Source: Affinundibacterium fentianense
GTDB taxonomy: Bacteria; Pseudomonadota; Gammaproteobacteria; Burkholderiales; Burkholderiaceae_D
Assembly (NCBI RefSeq): GCF_018139545.1
Contig: NZ_JAGSPJ010000006.1
Span: 62,001-126,000 of the forward strand
Reading direction: 5' to 3'
DNA: 64,000 bases
A model generated the notes under the pieces. The model was not told where the DNA came from. It saw nothing but the letters and a program-made list of their open reading frames with translations, and searched no databases. Below, piece by piece: positions 25,934 to 35,640 of the stretch. Every line of letters starts with the position of its first letter. Position 1 is the first letter of the stretch. The position numbers were made by a program, and so were the translations under genes.

Positions 25934-26659
25934 CTAATTGTAAATGTGATGCACTTGAAGGTAGTCTAACACCTTGCGTGGAATAAGCGAGGTGGTTTCC
26001 TTGGTTTGCCCTTGTTGCTGCAATTCGTCGCGAATTCGTGTTGCAGAAATATCCCAAGCCAGATCAGTTTCTAGCCAAGTTTTACCAAAAGAACATTGCT
26101 TTAGATCTTCAATAGCGCCATTTGCTTGCTGCCAGAGCGCGGCAAATTCGCGGGGTAATGTGTCGAGTTGCAAGCTGTAGCCTGGTCTTGCGGCAACGAC
26201 GATGTGTGCTAATTTAAAAATTTGTTGCCAGTTTTTCCACGTTGCGAAATTGTGAAATTGGTCGGCACCAATGAGTAAAATAAGCGCGATCTCCTCATTT
26301 GACTGAGCATTACCCCATTGAGATCGCATATTAGTTAAGGTATCCACCGTGTAGCTAGGAATCTGCGCCGCGGCACGTTCTACCTCTTGTTGGTCGATGC
26401 TGAAGGGGACCGATAATTGCTCATCAAATGCCAATTCCAACATCTTAATTCTTTGTTCTGCTGTCGCCTTTAATTGGGCTTTTTGCCAAGGCTGCCCCGC
26501 AGGTACTAAGCGGACTTCATCAACTTCAAGTCGCTTTGCAAAATGCTGCACTAATGCAAGGTGCCCCATGTGAACGGGATCGAAACTACCACCAAACACC
26601 AGTATCGAGCGCTTGACTGCGGTGGCTGCAGCATTTGCGAAAACGGATTTTACACCCAT
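25934..26659 (-). CDS. nadD: Nicotinate-nucleotide adenylyltransferase
   Basis: 241 residues; makes nicotinic acid adenine dinucleotide from NaMN and ATP in NAD synthesis. The nucleotidyltransferase motif [15 protein letters not shown] is at residues 23-37 and the C-terminal ISATRIRD signature near residue 210. The start overlaps the hemF stop by ten bases, pointing to coupled expression in a hemF-nadD-rsfS unit. The N-terminus before the motif ([18 protein letters not shown]) is about 15 residues longer than E. coli NadD. Confidence 0.94.
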   Translation of the reverse strand: MGVKSVFANAAATAVKRSILVFGGSFDPVHMGHLALVQHFAKRLEVDEVRLVPAGQPWQKAQLKATAEQRIKMLELAFDEQLSVPFSIDQQEVERAAAQIPSYTVDTLTNMRSQWGNAQSNEEIALILLIGADQFHNFATWKNWQQIFKLAHIVVAARPGYSLQLDTLPREFAALWQQANGAIEDLKQCSFGKTWLETDLAWDISATRIRDELQQQGQTKETTSLIPRKVLDYLQVHHIYN

Positions 26660-27549
26660 TCCTTGTGTACCAAAAAATCCGTCGCCAATTTGGCTTCTGC
26701 GCTTCCCGCCTCAGGCCTCCAATCGTAGCGCCATTTTACAATCGGCGGCATCGACATCAAGATGGATTCAGTACGACCACCGGACTGCAGACCGAATAGA
26801 GTGCCGCGATCAAATACTAAATTAAATTCTACGTAACGCCCACGACGATAGGCTTGGAAATCGCGCTCGGTTTCGCCGTAAGCGAGGTCTTTGCGACGTT
26901 CGAGAATCGGGCGATAGGCTTTCAAAAAGCCATCACCAACGCTCTTGGTCATCGCAAAGCTTTGTTCAAATGATTGCTCATTAAAATCATCAAAGAAAAT
27001 ACCCCCTACGCCGCGCGCTTCTTTGCGATGCTTGAGATAAAAATACTCATCGCACCATTTCTTAAAGCGCGGATGTAAATCCGCACCAAACGGGGTCAAG
27101 GCATCTTTGCAAGTTTGATGGAAATGTTTTGCATCTTCTTCAAAGCCATAATACGGCGTCAAATCCATACCACCGCCAAACCACCATACCGGATCTTGTC
27201 CCTCGGCATAAGTGGTAAAGAAGCGCACATTCAAGTGAACCGTCGGCGCATAAGGATTGCGTGGATGCAGCACCAAAGACACGCCCATTGCTTCCCAACG
27301 GCGGCCTGCTAATTCTGGACGACTTGCGGCGGCAGATGGGGGCAGATTTTTACCCATCACATGGGAAAAATTCACTCCACCACGTTCAAATACTTTGCCT
27401 TCTTCGATCACCCGCGAGATACCGCCACCGCCTTCGGGGCGCTCCCAGCTGTCGGTAATAAAACGGCAGCCATCAACTTCTTCCATCGCAGCAACGATGG
27501 AAGCTTGTAGGCTTAGTAAATAGTCTTTAACGGAATTGGCGTCGGTCAT
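26650..27549 (-). CDS. hemF: Oxygen-dependent coproporphyrinogen III oxidase
   Basis: 299-residue cytoplasmic enzyme of haem synthesis, converting coproporphyrinogen III to protoporphyrinogen IX with O2. [54 protein letters not shown] and [18 protein letters not shown] are the diagnostic conserved stretches. Length matches the family. It lies between purD and nadD on the minus strand and overlaps nadD. Confidence 0.96.
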   Translation of the reverse strand: MTDANSVKDYLLSLQASIVAAMEEVDGCRFITDSWERPEGGGGISRVIEEGKVFERGGVNFSHVMGKNLPPSAAASRPELAGRRWEAMGVSLVLHPRNPYAPTVHLNVRFFTTYAEGQDPVWWFGGGMDLTPYYGFEEDAKHFHQTCKDALTPFGADLHPRFKKWCDEYFYLKHRKEARGVGGIFFDDFNEQSFEQSFAMTKSVGDGFLKAYRPILERRKDLAYGETERDFQAYRRGRYVEFNLVFDRGTLFGLQSGGRTESILMSMPPIVKWRYDWRPEAGSAEAKLATDFLVHKEWV

Positions 27550-27572
27550 GATAAATGAATTTTTTTAAACCT

Positions 27573-27674
27573 CTCAACACAAAAGCACAGAGATGAGGAG
27601 GAAAGGCAAAAGCGAGTGTCCTTAATTGCTTTTTCTCTTGCCACTCCTCTGTACCTCTGTGTCTCTGTGTTGAG
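27573..27674. repeat. Long imperfect inverted repeat between purD and hemF
   Basis: CTCAACACA...AGCACAGAG on the left pairs with CTCTGTGTCTCTGTGTTGAG on the right, with further complementarity inward (GAGGAGGAAAGGCAAAAGC / GCTTTTTCTCTTGCCACTCC). The roughly 100-bp element can fold into one long hairpin. The CTCTGTGTCTCTGTG motif is familiar as a dispersed intergenic repeat in diverse bacteria. It separates hemF from the purD transcript. Confidence 0.7.
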
Positions 27675-27700
27675 TGGTTTTTAGTTCTTAATGTTTGTGA

Positions 27701-28975
27701 TCAATGCTTACGATTCAACGCACGCCAGCCAATATCTTTACGATATTGCGCGCCTTGGAATTGAATCTTTTCAACTACATCATAAGCATGTTTTTGCGCA
27801 GTTTTGACTGTATCGCCAAGACCGACCACACATAACACGCGACCACCGGACACACTCAACTTGCCACCTGCTAAGGCGGTACCAGCATGGAAAGTGATGC
27901 AATCAGCAGTTTCTGCGGGAATGCCATTAATATCTGCACCTTTTTCTGGTGCATCGGGATAGCCCGCGGCTGCCATCACCACACCCATCGCGGTGCGTCT
28001 ATCCCATTCGAGTTCAACCGTATCAAGTGTACCGTTAACGGCATGTTCTACCACGCTGATGAAATCTGTTTTGAGGCGCGACATGATAGGTTGTGTCTCT
28101 GGATCACCCATGCGGCAATTAAATTCCAAAGTCTTAGGATTGCCCGCTTCATCAATCATCAAACCTGCATACAAAAAGCCTGTGAACACGATGCCGTCCT
28201 TCGCCATGCCTTGTACGGTTGGTTGAATGATTTCGCGCATCACACGCGCATGCAATTGTGGTGTCACGATCGGTGCAGGGGAATACGCGCCCATGCCGCC
28301 CGTGTTTGGCCCTTGGTCATGATCAAGTAAGCGCTTGTGATCTTGGCTGGTCGCTAATGGCAAAATATTCTTACCATCCACCATCACGATAAAACTCGCT
28401 TCTTCACCAGCCAAAAATTCTTCGATGACGACGCGCGCGCCTGCATCACCGAGCTTGTTATCCGATAACATCATATCGACCGCAGCATGTGCTTCGTCGG
28501 CTGTCATCGCAACTACGACACCTTTACCTGCCGCCAAGCCATCCGCCTTAATCACGATCGGTGCGCCTTTTTGGTTCAGGTAGTCGTGTGCAGCTTGTAA
28601 GTCGGAAAAGGTTTGGTATTCCGCAGTGGGAATATGGTGACGGTGCATGAAGGCTTTGGCGAAATCTTTGGAGCTTTCGAGTTGTGCTGCTTCTTTCGTT
28701 GGTCCAAAAATTTTCAGACCTTTTTCACGGAAGATATTCACGATACCTGCCGCGAGTGGCACTTCAGGCCCCACGACGGTGAGGCCGATATGCTCTTGGA
28801 TCGCAAATTCTGCTAAAGCATGTGGATCAGTGATATTCACGTTCTTCAGATTCTTATTTAATTCTGTGCCGCCATTACCAGGCGCGACAAAAATCATTTG
28901 CGCGCGTTCAGATTGCGCTAATTTCCATGCCAATGCATGTTCACGACCACCGGAGCCGACTACGAGAATTTTCAT
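27701..28975 (-). CDS. purD: Phosphoribosylamine-glycine ligase
   Basis: 424-residue ATP-grasp enzyme making glycinamide ribonucleotide in purine synthesis. Signatures: MKILVVGSGGREHALAWKL (N-domain), KADGLAAGKGVVVA and EEASFIVMVDG (ATP-grasp), QDHKRLLDHDQGPNTGGMGAYSPAP, and FNCRMGDPETQ (metal and catalytic residues). Length is standard. Other purine genes in the window (purC, purE, purK) lie 28 kb away and are not linked. Confidence 0.97.
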   Translation of the reverse strand: MKILVVGSGGREHALAWKLAQSERAQMIFVAPGNGGTELNKNLKNVNITDPHALAEFAIQEHIGLTVVGPEVPLAAGIVNIFREKGLKIFGPTKEAAQLESSKDFAKAFMHRHHIPTAEYQTFSDLQAAHDYLNQKGAPIVIKADGLAAGKGVVVAMTADEAHAAVDMMLSDNKLGDAGARVVIEEFLAGEEASFIVMVDGKNILPLATSQDHKRLLDHDQGPNTGGMGAYSPAPIVTPQLHARVMREIIQPTVQGMAKDGIVFTGFLYAGLMIDEAGNPKTLEFNCRMGDPETQPIMSRLKTDFISVVEHAVNGTLDTVELEWDRRTAMGVVMAAAGYPDAPEKGADINGIPAETADCITFHAGTALAGGKLSVSGGRVLCVVGLGDTVKTAQKHAYDVVEKIQFQGAQYRKDIGWRALNRKH

Positions 28976-29054
28976 TATTTACTCTGAATAGTTGAGTTGA
29001 ATTGATGTTTGCTACGAATTGCGACTTTTTCGCTAAATCAAAATGCGAACCTAA

Positions 29055-29171
29055 GATGCTTCAGAAATTCAATTTCAGGGATGCTGCGCTAGGCGCGCAC
29101 CGGAGCAATACGTCGGTATTGCGAGGATGCGCAACAACGCGAAGCGCCCTGCAATTGGATTTATGAACATC
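29055..29171 (-). ncRNA. Structured 3'-UTR element after yebC (family copy A)
   Basis: A 117-bp inverted-repeat element that begins six bases after the yebC stop on the transcribed (minus) strand. Outer arms (GATGTTCATAAATCCAATTG / about 20 complementary bases at 29055-29077) enclose a conserved core: GGGCGC..CGCGTTGTTGC, CCTCGCAATAC, four bases, GTATTGCTCCG, GCGCCTAGC, GCATCCC. The core is shared, in the same sense relative to the gene, with the element after pyk (54974-55071), while the outer arms differ in sequence but stay self-complementary. It may be a structured RNA, a terminator-like 3' end or a mobile REP-like repeat; function unknown. Confidence 0.6.
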
Positions 29172-29177
29172 TCAATC

Positions 29178-29903
29178 TTATTCTTCGATGATCGCATTGG
29201 TAAATACTTCCTGCACGTCATCGAGATTTTCTAATGCATCAATAATTTTCTGCATCTTGATCGCGTCTTCGCCTGTGAACACGGTTTCAGTTTGCGGCTT
29301 CATCACGACTTCTGCCACTTCTGGTTTGAATCCTGCTTTTTCTAAGGCATCTTTCAGTGCTGACAAATCATGTGGTGGGCAAGTGACTTCGATACCGCCT
29401 TCATCATCCGTGATCACATCATCTGCACCGGCTTCTAATGCTGCTTCCATCAGTGCATCTTCATTTGTGCCTGGGGCAAAAAACATTTGACCGCAATGCG
29501 TAAACAAGAACGCCACTGAACCTTCGGTACCCATATTGCCGCCATACTTATTAAATGCATGACGCACTTCAGCCACCATACGCACACGATTATCCGTCAT
29601 ACAATCAACGATAATCGCCGCACCGCCGATACCATAACCTTCGTAACGCACTTCTTCATAGTTAGCACCTTCCAAAGTACCGGCACCACGTTGAATCGCA
29701 CGCGTGACGTTTTCCTTCGGCATATTGGCATCTGCTGCTTTATCCACAGCCAAACGCAAACGCGGGTTGGAATTGACATCTTCGCCGCCCATGCGTGCTG
29801 CAACCGTGATTTCTTTAATCAAGCGTGTCCAGATCTTGCCGCGCTTTGCGTCGGTCGCTGCTTTTTTATGCTTGATATTGGCCCATTTACTATGTCCTGC
29901 CAT
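29178..29903 (-). CDS. yebC: YebC/PmpR family regulatory protein
   Basis: 241 residues, beginning [20 protein letters not shown], the invariant YebC start; an upstream in-frame ATG at 29927 would add eight residues and is less likely. Further family stretches: [54 protein letters not shown] and the acidic C-terminal [15 protein letters not shown]. YebC proteins have been described as transcriptional regulators and, more recently, as factors that relieve ribosome stalling at proline-rich stretches. It is first in the minus-strand run yebC-purD-hemF-nadD-rsfS. Confidence 0.95.
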   Translation of the reverse strand: MAGHSKWANIKHKKAATDAKRGKIWTRLIKEITVAARMGGEDVNSNPRLRLAVDKAADANMPKENVTRAIQRGAGTLEGANYEEVRYEGYGIGGAAIIVDCMTDNRVRMVAEVRHAFNKYGGNMGTEGSVAFLFTHCGQMFFAPGTNEDALMEAALEAGADDVITDDEGGIEVTCPPHDLSALKDALEKAGFKPEVAEVVMKPQTETVFTGEDAIKMQKIIDALENLDDVQEVFTNAIIEE

Positions 29904-30182
29904 GATTGCTCTTTCTAAAATTGGCAATCCTTTGCACCTATTGCCGATTACCCATTCTTTATGAGTACTTGTTCAAGGTAATTTTTATCATTCGCTAACA
30001 ATTCAGACATGTCGCGATGGAAACTTTGCAAAGGATTGGTTTTATAATGAAGACCGCTATTCTAACATAGAGCACTTAGGCAAAACCGCGCGCAAGAAGC
30101 CGAACTAGCTTGGTTTGCACAAGTTTTCTACAATTGATTCGAATAATTATCTCTTTCCGCCTATTTATAAGCCGAGTAAACC

Positions 30183-31811
30183 ATGTCAAAACCTCTCTTA
30201 ATCGCCAAGTCTATTGCGAAAAATCAAACTTTTGATCTTCATTTACTCTCGGACTGGGCCAACCGTCATGGCTGCATCACAGGCGCCACTGGCACTGGAA
30301 AATCTGTGACTTTACAGGTGCTAGCACAGTCATTCTCCGACATCGGAGTGCCAGTCTTTATGGCAGACGTCAAAGGCGATTTGTCGGGCATGGCACAAGC
30401 TGGGCAATTAACACCGAAGATGCAACAGCGCCTCGACTTATTAAATATTGATGCGCCAAGCTGGAAAGCATGTCCTGTCACATTTTGGGATGTTTTTGGC
30501 AAACAAGGCCATCCCGTACGCGCCACGATTTCCGACCTCGGGCCTTTGTTACTCGGTCGCATGTTGAATCTCAACGAGACACAAGAAGGTGTATTGCAAC
30601 TCGCGTTTAAGATTGCCGATGATCATGGCTTGCTCTTACTGGATGTCAAAGATTTACGTGCCATGCTGCAGTACCTCGGCGATAACGCGTCGGAATTTCA
30701 GACTGAATACGGCAACATCTCGGCGGCAAGTATCGGTGCAATTCAACGTGCTTTACTTGCGATGGGCGAACAAGGTGGCGATGAGTTCTTCGGCGAGCCC
30801 ATGCTTAACCTAGACGACATGATGCAAACCGATACCAGTGGCAGAGGATTTATCAATATTCTGGCGGCAGATCAACTCTTACAATCGCCGCGTTTGTATT
30901 CGACCTTTCTGTTATGGATGTTATCTGAACTGTATGAAAACCTGCCCGAAGTCGGCGATGTTGAACAACCGAAGATGGTGTTCTTCTTCGATGAAGCCCA
31001 TCTCTTGTTTGACGAAGCGCCGAAAGTATTACTGCAAAAAATCGAACAAGTCGTCAGACTGATACGCTCAAAAGGCGTCGGTGTCTATTTTGTCACCCAA
31101 AATCCGCTCGACATTCCAGACACAGTCTTGGGGCAATTAGGCAATCGCGTACAACATGCATTGCGCGCATATACCCCACGCGATCAAAAAGCGGTGCAAG
31201 CTGCAGCAGAAACTTTCCGCCCTAATCCTGAGCTCGATACCGCAGCCGTCATCAGTGAATTGGGCGTGGGTGAAGCCTTGATTTCTTTCCTTGACGAAAA
31301 AGGTCGCCCGAATATCGTGCAACGTGGTTTTATCGTACCGCCTGCATCGCAAATCGGTGCGATCACACCGGAGCAGCGCAAAGAAGTGATGGCCAATTCG
31401 ATCGTCGCAGGAGTGTATGAAAAAGCGATCGATCGTGAATCTGCTTATGAAAAAATTAAAGGTCGGGTCGCGCAGAATCCAGCCAATTCGCAGCCCCAAG
31501 CGCCAAGCTCGAATTCTCAACAACCGCCAATGGACACCGGCGCTTGGGGACGCTCAGCTGGCAATTCGGCAGATTCAAAGACTAGCAGTTCTGGTAGGGA
31601 TGCAACGACGGTGGGTTCGACAGAGTCAGCGGGAGGCGGTTTAGCGGGAACTTTTGGCGATATGTTCGGTAACTTATTTGGTGGTTCAAGAATTCGTCGT
31701 AAAGATAATGTCGCCGAAACGATGGTGAAATCTGCAGTCAGAACCATAGGGTCGCAAGTTGGGCGAGAGATTATTCGTGGTGTTTTGGGGTCTATCCTGA
31801 AAAAACGTTGA
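30183..31811 (+). CDS. HerA-like ATPase, DUF853 (YjgR) family
   Basis: 542 residues. Walker A GATGTGKS is at 34-41, followed by [12 protein letters not shown]; Walker B is [14 protein letters not shown] at about 262-275; [37 protein letters not shown] (sensor and Arg-finger region) follows. The C-terminal 120 residues are Ser/Gly/Ala rich and probably disordered until an amphipathic end. Members resemble the HerA/FtsK hexameric motor; the role of E. coli YjgR is unknown. It stands alone between divergent yebC and recA; proximity to recA is suggestive but not proof of a repair role. Confidence 0.88.
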   Translation: MSKPLLIAKSIAKNQTFDLHLLSDWANRHGCITGATGTGKSVTLQVLAQSFSDIGVPVFMADVKGDLSGMAQAGQLTPKMQQRLDLLNIDAPSWKACPVTFWDVFGKQGHPVRATISDLGPLLLGRMLNLNETQEGVLQLAFKIADDHGLLLLDVKDLRAMLQYLGDNASEFQTEYGNISAASIGAIQRALLAMGEQGGDEFFGEPMLNLDDMMQTDTSGRGFINILAADQLLQSPRLYSTFLLWMLSELYENLPEVGDVEQPKMVFFFDEAHLLFDEAPKVLLQKIEQVVRLIRSKGVGVYFVTQNPLDIPDTVLGQLGNRVQHALRAYTPRDQKAVQAAAETFRPNPELDTAAVISELGVGEALISFLDEKGRPNIVQRGFIVPPASQIGAITPEQRKEVMANSIVAGVYEKAIDRESAYEKIKGRVAQNPANSQPQAPSSNSQQPPMDTGAWGRSAGNSADSKTSSSGRDATTVGSTESAGGGLAGTFGDMFGNLFGGSRIRRKDNVAETMVKSAVRTIGSQVGREIIRGVLGSILKKR

Positions 31812-31938
31812 TCTTAGTCGATGAGAACGACAAAGTCGTCATAGCATCTTCGTGGCTTGTCGTGCGCTGGTGAAGAAACTTGTTTAGATAAGTGCACCAG
31901 AGATCGTCCTGTGATTCCAATTGAATCGAATTTATCGT

Positions 31939-31956
31939 GTCACGTTGCAACGTGAC
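31939..31956. promoter_or_regulatory. Perfect 18-bp palindrome upstream of recA
   Basis: GTCACGTTGCAACGTGAC is fully self-complementary with no spacer. It lies 127 bases past the HerA-like stop and 65 bases before the recA SOS box. It does not match parS, LexA, Fnr, Crp or Fur consensus as I know them. In a random 64-kb sequence less than one such site is expected. Confidence 0.4.
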
Positions 31957-32020
31957 CAAGCACCCTAATGCACATTAAAACCCACATAAAAAAATAATTT
32001 AAAAAGGTACTTGCGCAAAC

Positions 32021-32040
32021 TACTGATTTTTTATACAGTA
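32021..32040 (+). promoter_or_regulatory. LexA-binding SOS box of recA
   Basis: TACTGATTTTTTATACAGTA fits the TACTG-N10-CAGTA consensus of the LexA operator recognised in beta- and gammaproteobacteria. It overlaps a likely -10 (TATACA) with TTGCGC about 15 bases upstream as -35, so LexA binding would block RNA polymerase. It lies 117 bases before the recA start. Confidence 0.88.
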
Positions 32041-32156
32041 TCGACATGCGGGGATTTGAGTCTTGCCGTGGAATAAAGAGAATTTAAGATAATTCGTGAT
32101 CGCAATCATATTCACATTTGTCAATTTGACGATTTGTGCATCTAACTGGAAAAATT

Positions 32157-33194
32157 ATGGACGATAGAAAATCTGACAACAGCGCCGATAAAAGCAAAGC
32201 ATTGGCGGCTGCATTGGCTCAAATCGAGAAACAGTTCGGCAAAGGCTCTATCATGCGTCTGGCTGATGGTGCCGCAATTGAGGAAGTACAGGTGGTGTCA
32301 ACTGGTTCATTGGGCCTCGATATCGCACTTGGGGTCGGTGGTTTGCCGCGTGGTCGTGTTGTAGAAATTTATGGACCTGAGTCTTCAGGTAAGACAACTT
32401 TGACTTTGCAAGTCATTGCTGAAATGCAAAAACTTGGAGGTACATGCGCTTTCATCGATGCTGAACATGCATTGGACGTAGGGTACGCACAAAAGTTGGG
32501 CGTCAATTTAAATGATTTGTTGATTTCGCAACCGGATACAGGCGAGCAAGCATTGGAAATTACTGATGCCCTGGTGCGTTCTGGTAGTGTCGATTTGGTT
32601 GTTGTTGACTCAGTTGCCGCATTGACGCCTAAGGCAGAGATTGAAGGTGATATGGGGGATTCGTTGCCTGGTCTGCAAGCGCGTCTCATGTCACAGGCCT
32701 TGCGTAAATTAACTGGTAGTATCAATCGTACCAACACCTTAGTAATTTTTATTAACCAAATTCGCATGAAAATTGGTGTGATGTTTGGTAGCCCTGAAAC
32801 GACTACAGGTGGCAATGCGCTGAAGTTTTACGCCTCCGTTCGTTTGGATATCCGCCGTACAGGATCAATCAAGTCGGGTGATGAGGTTGTTGGTAATGAA
32901 ACGAAGGTGAAAGTTGTGAAAAATAAAGTTGCACCTCCTTTCAAAGAGGCGCATTTTGATATCTTGTACGGCGCGGGTACTTCGCGTGAAGGTGAGATTT
33001 TGGATTTGGGCGCAGATTGCAAGATTGTCGAAAAATCAGGCTCTTGGTATAGCTACAATGGTGAGAAAATTGGCCAAGGTAAAGACAATGCGCGTAACTT
33101 CTTGATTGAGCGTCCAGCATTGGCATATGAAATCGAAAATAAAGTGCGTGAACAGTTAGGTGTTCCCTTGTTGCCTCCTTTATCCGAAGAATAA
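32157..33194 (+). CDS. recA: Recombinase RecA
   Basis: 345-residue DNA strand-exchange protein and LexA co-protease. Walker [14 protein letters not shown], the [19 protein letters not shown] segment (Walker B), loop L1 ([19 protein letters not shown]), loop L2 ([28 protein letters not shown]) and the acidic C-terminal end (PLLPPLSEE) are all intact. ATG 32157 gives the usual family start MDDRKSD; an upstream start at 32136 is unlikely. An SOS box precedes it and an intrinsic terminator follows it before recX. Confidence 0.98.
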   Translation: MDDRKSDNSADKSKALAAALAQIEKQFGKGSIMRLADGAAIEEVQVVSTGSLGLDIALGVGGLPRGRVVEIYGPESSGKTTLTLQVIAEMQKLGGTCAFIDAEHALDVGYAQKLGVNLNDLLISQPDTGEQALEITDALVRSGSVDLVVVDSVAALTPKAEIEGDMGDSLPGLQARLMSQALRKLTGSINRTNTLVIFINQIRMKIGVMFGSPETTTGGNALKFYASVRLDIRRTGSIKSGDEVVGNETKVKVVKNKVAPPFKEAHFDILYGAGTSREGEILDLGADCKIVEKSGSWYSYNGEKIGQGKDNARNFLIERPALAYEIENKVREQLGVPLLPPLSEE

Positions 33195-33276
33195 AAAGGT
33201 TTAAGCGGCGATGGGGGCTTGAACACTAAATTGTAAACTCAGCCTTATCTATGTTTGTGATGATCACGGTAGTCTT

Positions 33277-33314
33277 AAGTCGATCAATCTGGTGACAGAT
33301 GGTCGACTTTTTTT
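33277..33314 (+). terminator. Terminator between recA and recX
   Basis: Ten-base stem AAGTCGATCA / TGGTCGACTT (one G-U pair), 13-base loop, then a run of seven T including the last two bases of the stem. It ends 44 bases before the recX start. In E. coli recX is expressed by limited read-through of such a recA terminator; the same design is visible here. Confidence 0.85.
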
Positions 33315-33358
33315 ATCGTCTTGATGGAGAAGAGTTTGAGGAATTAGAGCGTGATTTT

Positions 33359-33820
33359 ATGAATATGAAAATAAAGTTGAGTCTGAAGGGACGAGCGCTT
33401 CGTTACTTATCTATGCGTGAACATAGTAGGCAAGAATTGGGACGAAAATTGACGCCTTATTTGCAAGAACAAGATGATCTTGAAGCATTGTTGGATTGGT
33501 TGGAGAGTGCTAAGTTTCTCTCAGATCAGCGATTTTCGGAGGCCCTCGTACATCGGCGTCAGGGAAGATTCGGCAATCAAAGAATTTTAGCTGAATTGCA
33601 AAATCATCAACTTGATAAGGAAGACCTCATTGAAATTAAAGAAAATTTAGAGAGTAACGAACTTCAGAGAGCAGTGGAGGTGCTTTGGAAAAAATTCGCC
33701 AATCCACCGCAAGATCCGAAAGAAAAAGCGAAGCAAATGCAATTTTTGGCGCAGCGTGGTTTTACCAGCCGTGCAATTCGTCATGCTTTAGGTAGACCAA
33801 GGGACTTAATCGATGAATAA
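33359..33820 (+). CDS. recX: Regulatory protein RecX
   Basis: 153-residue three-helix-repeat protein that inhibits RecA filaments. Conserved RecX stretches: [63 protein letters not shown], and [17 protein letters not shown] at the C-terminus. An open frame reaches back to 33299, but that part overlaps the recA terminator and does not resemble RecX, so ATG 33359 is chosen. Expression is probably by read-through from the SOS-controlled recA promoter. Confidence 0.92.
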   Translation: MNMKIKLSLKGRALRYLSMREHSRQELGRKLTPYLQEQDDLEALLDWLESAKFLSDQRFSEALVHRRQGRFGNQRILAELQNHQLDKEDLIEIKENLESNELQRAVEVLWKKFANPPQDPKEKAKQMQFLAQRGFTSRAIRHALGRPRDLIDE

Positions 33821-33992
33821 AACTGCGTTAGCAAGTACAGCCGAACGATAGAAAAGCAAAAGAGTGAAAGAAGATCATCGTTCGTCGTTTGCGAAAACGC
33901 AAAAATTGCTCGAAACTTTGAAAATGATGCTTTTCTGTACAGTAATCAGAATAAATTGGTCTAACCAAAAAATAGAAATCATGCTTTAGCTG

Positions 33993-34314
33993 TGCTAGAA
34001 TCCACTGGTTTTTTGCAACGCCGCAAGAGCGGCTGTTATCGTAGAAGCTGCGATGACGCACGCAATTGTGGCTTTTATATTCGAATTATTGCCAGCTGGC
34101 TAAGCCATCCATCAAATTGATTACTTTTAAAACGCCTCAGTTGGGGCTTCCTAAAGTTGATCAGGTTCTTAAAATGAATCAGGTCGAAATGATGTGTGAT
34201 CAAGTAGATCGTGCTTGTATTGGTGCGTGCTTGTTTTGGGAAACACGTCTGGAAATCGTTCGATCTAACTAATTTGTTAAACGTGACTGTCCTGCAAAGG
34301 CGTCGCGTTTTTTT
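33993..34314 (+). other. Possible independent short transcript upstream of sucC
   Basis: The 632-base gap between recX and sucC contains an extended -10 promoter-like motif (TG-C-TAGAAT, 33993-34001) and, 280 bases later, a good intrinsic terminator (34280-34314). A 68-codon frame at 34066-34272 ends eight bases before the terminator (its C-terminal part includes MMCDQVDRACIGAC); it has no recognised family and no clear Shine-Dalgarno. The unit could encode a small RNA or a small protein. No good -35 element is seen. Confidence 0.35.
34280..34314 (+). terminator. Intrinsic terminator upstream of sucC
   Basis: Stem AACGTGAC / GTCGCGTT (one wobble) extended inward by CC/GG, followed by seven T. 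No annotated gene precedes it on the plus strand except recX, whose stop is 460 bases away. Confidence 0.7.
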
Positions 34315-34452
34315 GTTTGGATGTCCAGTTTTGTTTTGCTTGTTGGCATAGATCGAAGCTAGGTTGTGCTTGTGTTTGTGCAGCTCGTGTTCGCAATCGT
34401 TTTTTGTTTGTTTAATTTTTAACTAATACCTCAGTGTCTGAAGGGAAGTCGT

Positions 34453-35622
34453 ATGAAAATCCATGAGTATCAGGGTAAAGAAATCCTCCGCAAATTCGGA
34501 GTGACCGTACCGCGCGGTATCCCATGCATGTCCGTTGAAGAAGCAGTCAAAGCTGCTGAAACTTTAGGCGGTCCAGTATGGGTAGTCAAAGCACAAATTC
34601 ACGCCGGTGGCCGTGGTAAAGGTGGTGGCGTGAAAGTTGCTAAATCCATGGAGCAAGTACGCGAATACGCAGACGCGATCATGGGTATGCAATTGGTCAC
34701 ACACCAAACTGGCCCAGAAGGTCAAAAAGTGCGTCGTTTGTTGATCGAAGAAGGCGCGGACATCAAGAAAGAACTGTACGTGAGTATGGTAACTGACCGT
34801 ATCAGCCAACGCGTGGTATTGATGGCATCCTCCGAAGGCGGTATGGACATCGAAGAAGTCGCAGAAAAACATCCAGAGTTGATCCACTCTATCGCGATCG
34901 ATCCAACGGCTGGTTTGCAAGACGCTGAAGCAGATGACATCTCTCGTAAAATCGGTGTGCCAGAAGGTTCTATTGAAGACGCACGTGTTCAATTGAAAGG
35001 CTTGTACAAAGCTTTCATGGAAACAGATTGTTCTTTGGCTGAAATTAATCCATTGATCTTGACTGGTTCTGGCAAAGTGATCGCGCTCGATGCGAAATTT
35101 AACTTCGACGCGAATTCTTTGTTCCGTCAACCAGAAATCGTCGCTTACCGCGATTTGGACGAAGAAGATCCAGCGGAAATCGAAGCATCTAAATTTGACC
35201 TCGCTTACATTTCCCTCGACGGCAATATCGGTTGCTTGGTGAACGGTGCGGGCTTGGCGATGGCAACCATGGATACCATCAAATTGTTCGGCGGCGAACC
35301 AGCGAACTTCCTCGACGTAGGTGGTGGCGCGACTGCAGAAAAAGTCACTGAAGCGTTCAAGATTATGTTGAAAAACCCAGGATTGAAAGCGATCTTGGTC
35401 AACATCTTCGGCGGCATCATGCGTTGTGACGTGATTGCAGAGGGCGTGATTACTGCGTCTAAGGCAGTGTCATTGCAAGTGCCTTTGGTAGTACGTATGA
35501 AAGGTACTAACGAAGATATCGGTAAGAAAATGTTAGCTGACTCTGGTTTGCCTATCATTTCTGCAGACACGATGGAAGAAGCCGCGCAGAAGGTTGTTGC
35601 CGCTGCTGCTGCCCACGCTTAA
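34453..35622 (+). CDS. sucC: Succinyl-CoA synthetase beta subunit (ADP-forming)
   Basis: 389-residue ATP-grasp subunit of the TCA-cycle enzyme that makes ATP from succinyl-Co[76 protein letters not shown] and [15 protein letters not shown] are diagnostic. Its codon choice is strongly biased, as in a highly expressed gene. sucD follows after 18 bases with its own Shine-Dalgarno (AAGGAATC). Confidence 0.98.
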   Translation: MKIHEYQGKEILRKFGVTVPRGIPCMSVEEAVKAAETLGGPVWVVKAQIHAGGRGKGGGVKVAKSMEQVREYADAIMGMQLVTHQTGPEGQKVRRLLIEEGADIKKELYVSMVTDRISQRVVLMASSEGGMDIEEVAEKHPELIHSIAIDPTAGLQDAEADDISRKIGVPEGSIEDARVQLKGLYKAFMETDCSLAEINPLILTGSGKVIALDAKFNFDANSLFRQPEIVAYRDLDEEDPAEIEASKFDLAYISLDGNIGCLVNGAGLAMATMDTIKLFGGEPANFLDVGGGATAEKVTEAFKIMLKNPGLKAILVNIFGGIMRCDVIAEGVITASKAVSLQVPLVVRMKGTNEDIGKKMLADSGLPIISADTMEEAAQKVVAAAAAHA

Positions 35623-35640
35623 TTATCGCAAGGAATCACT

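Noticed and set aside
31939-31956. parS-like centromere site.
   Set aside because: The palindrome lacks the TGTTTCACGTGAAACA core and is far from any par genes.
33299-33358. Longer recX start at ATG 33299.
   Set aside because: It begins inside the recA terminator stem and the extra 20 residues do not resemble RecX.
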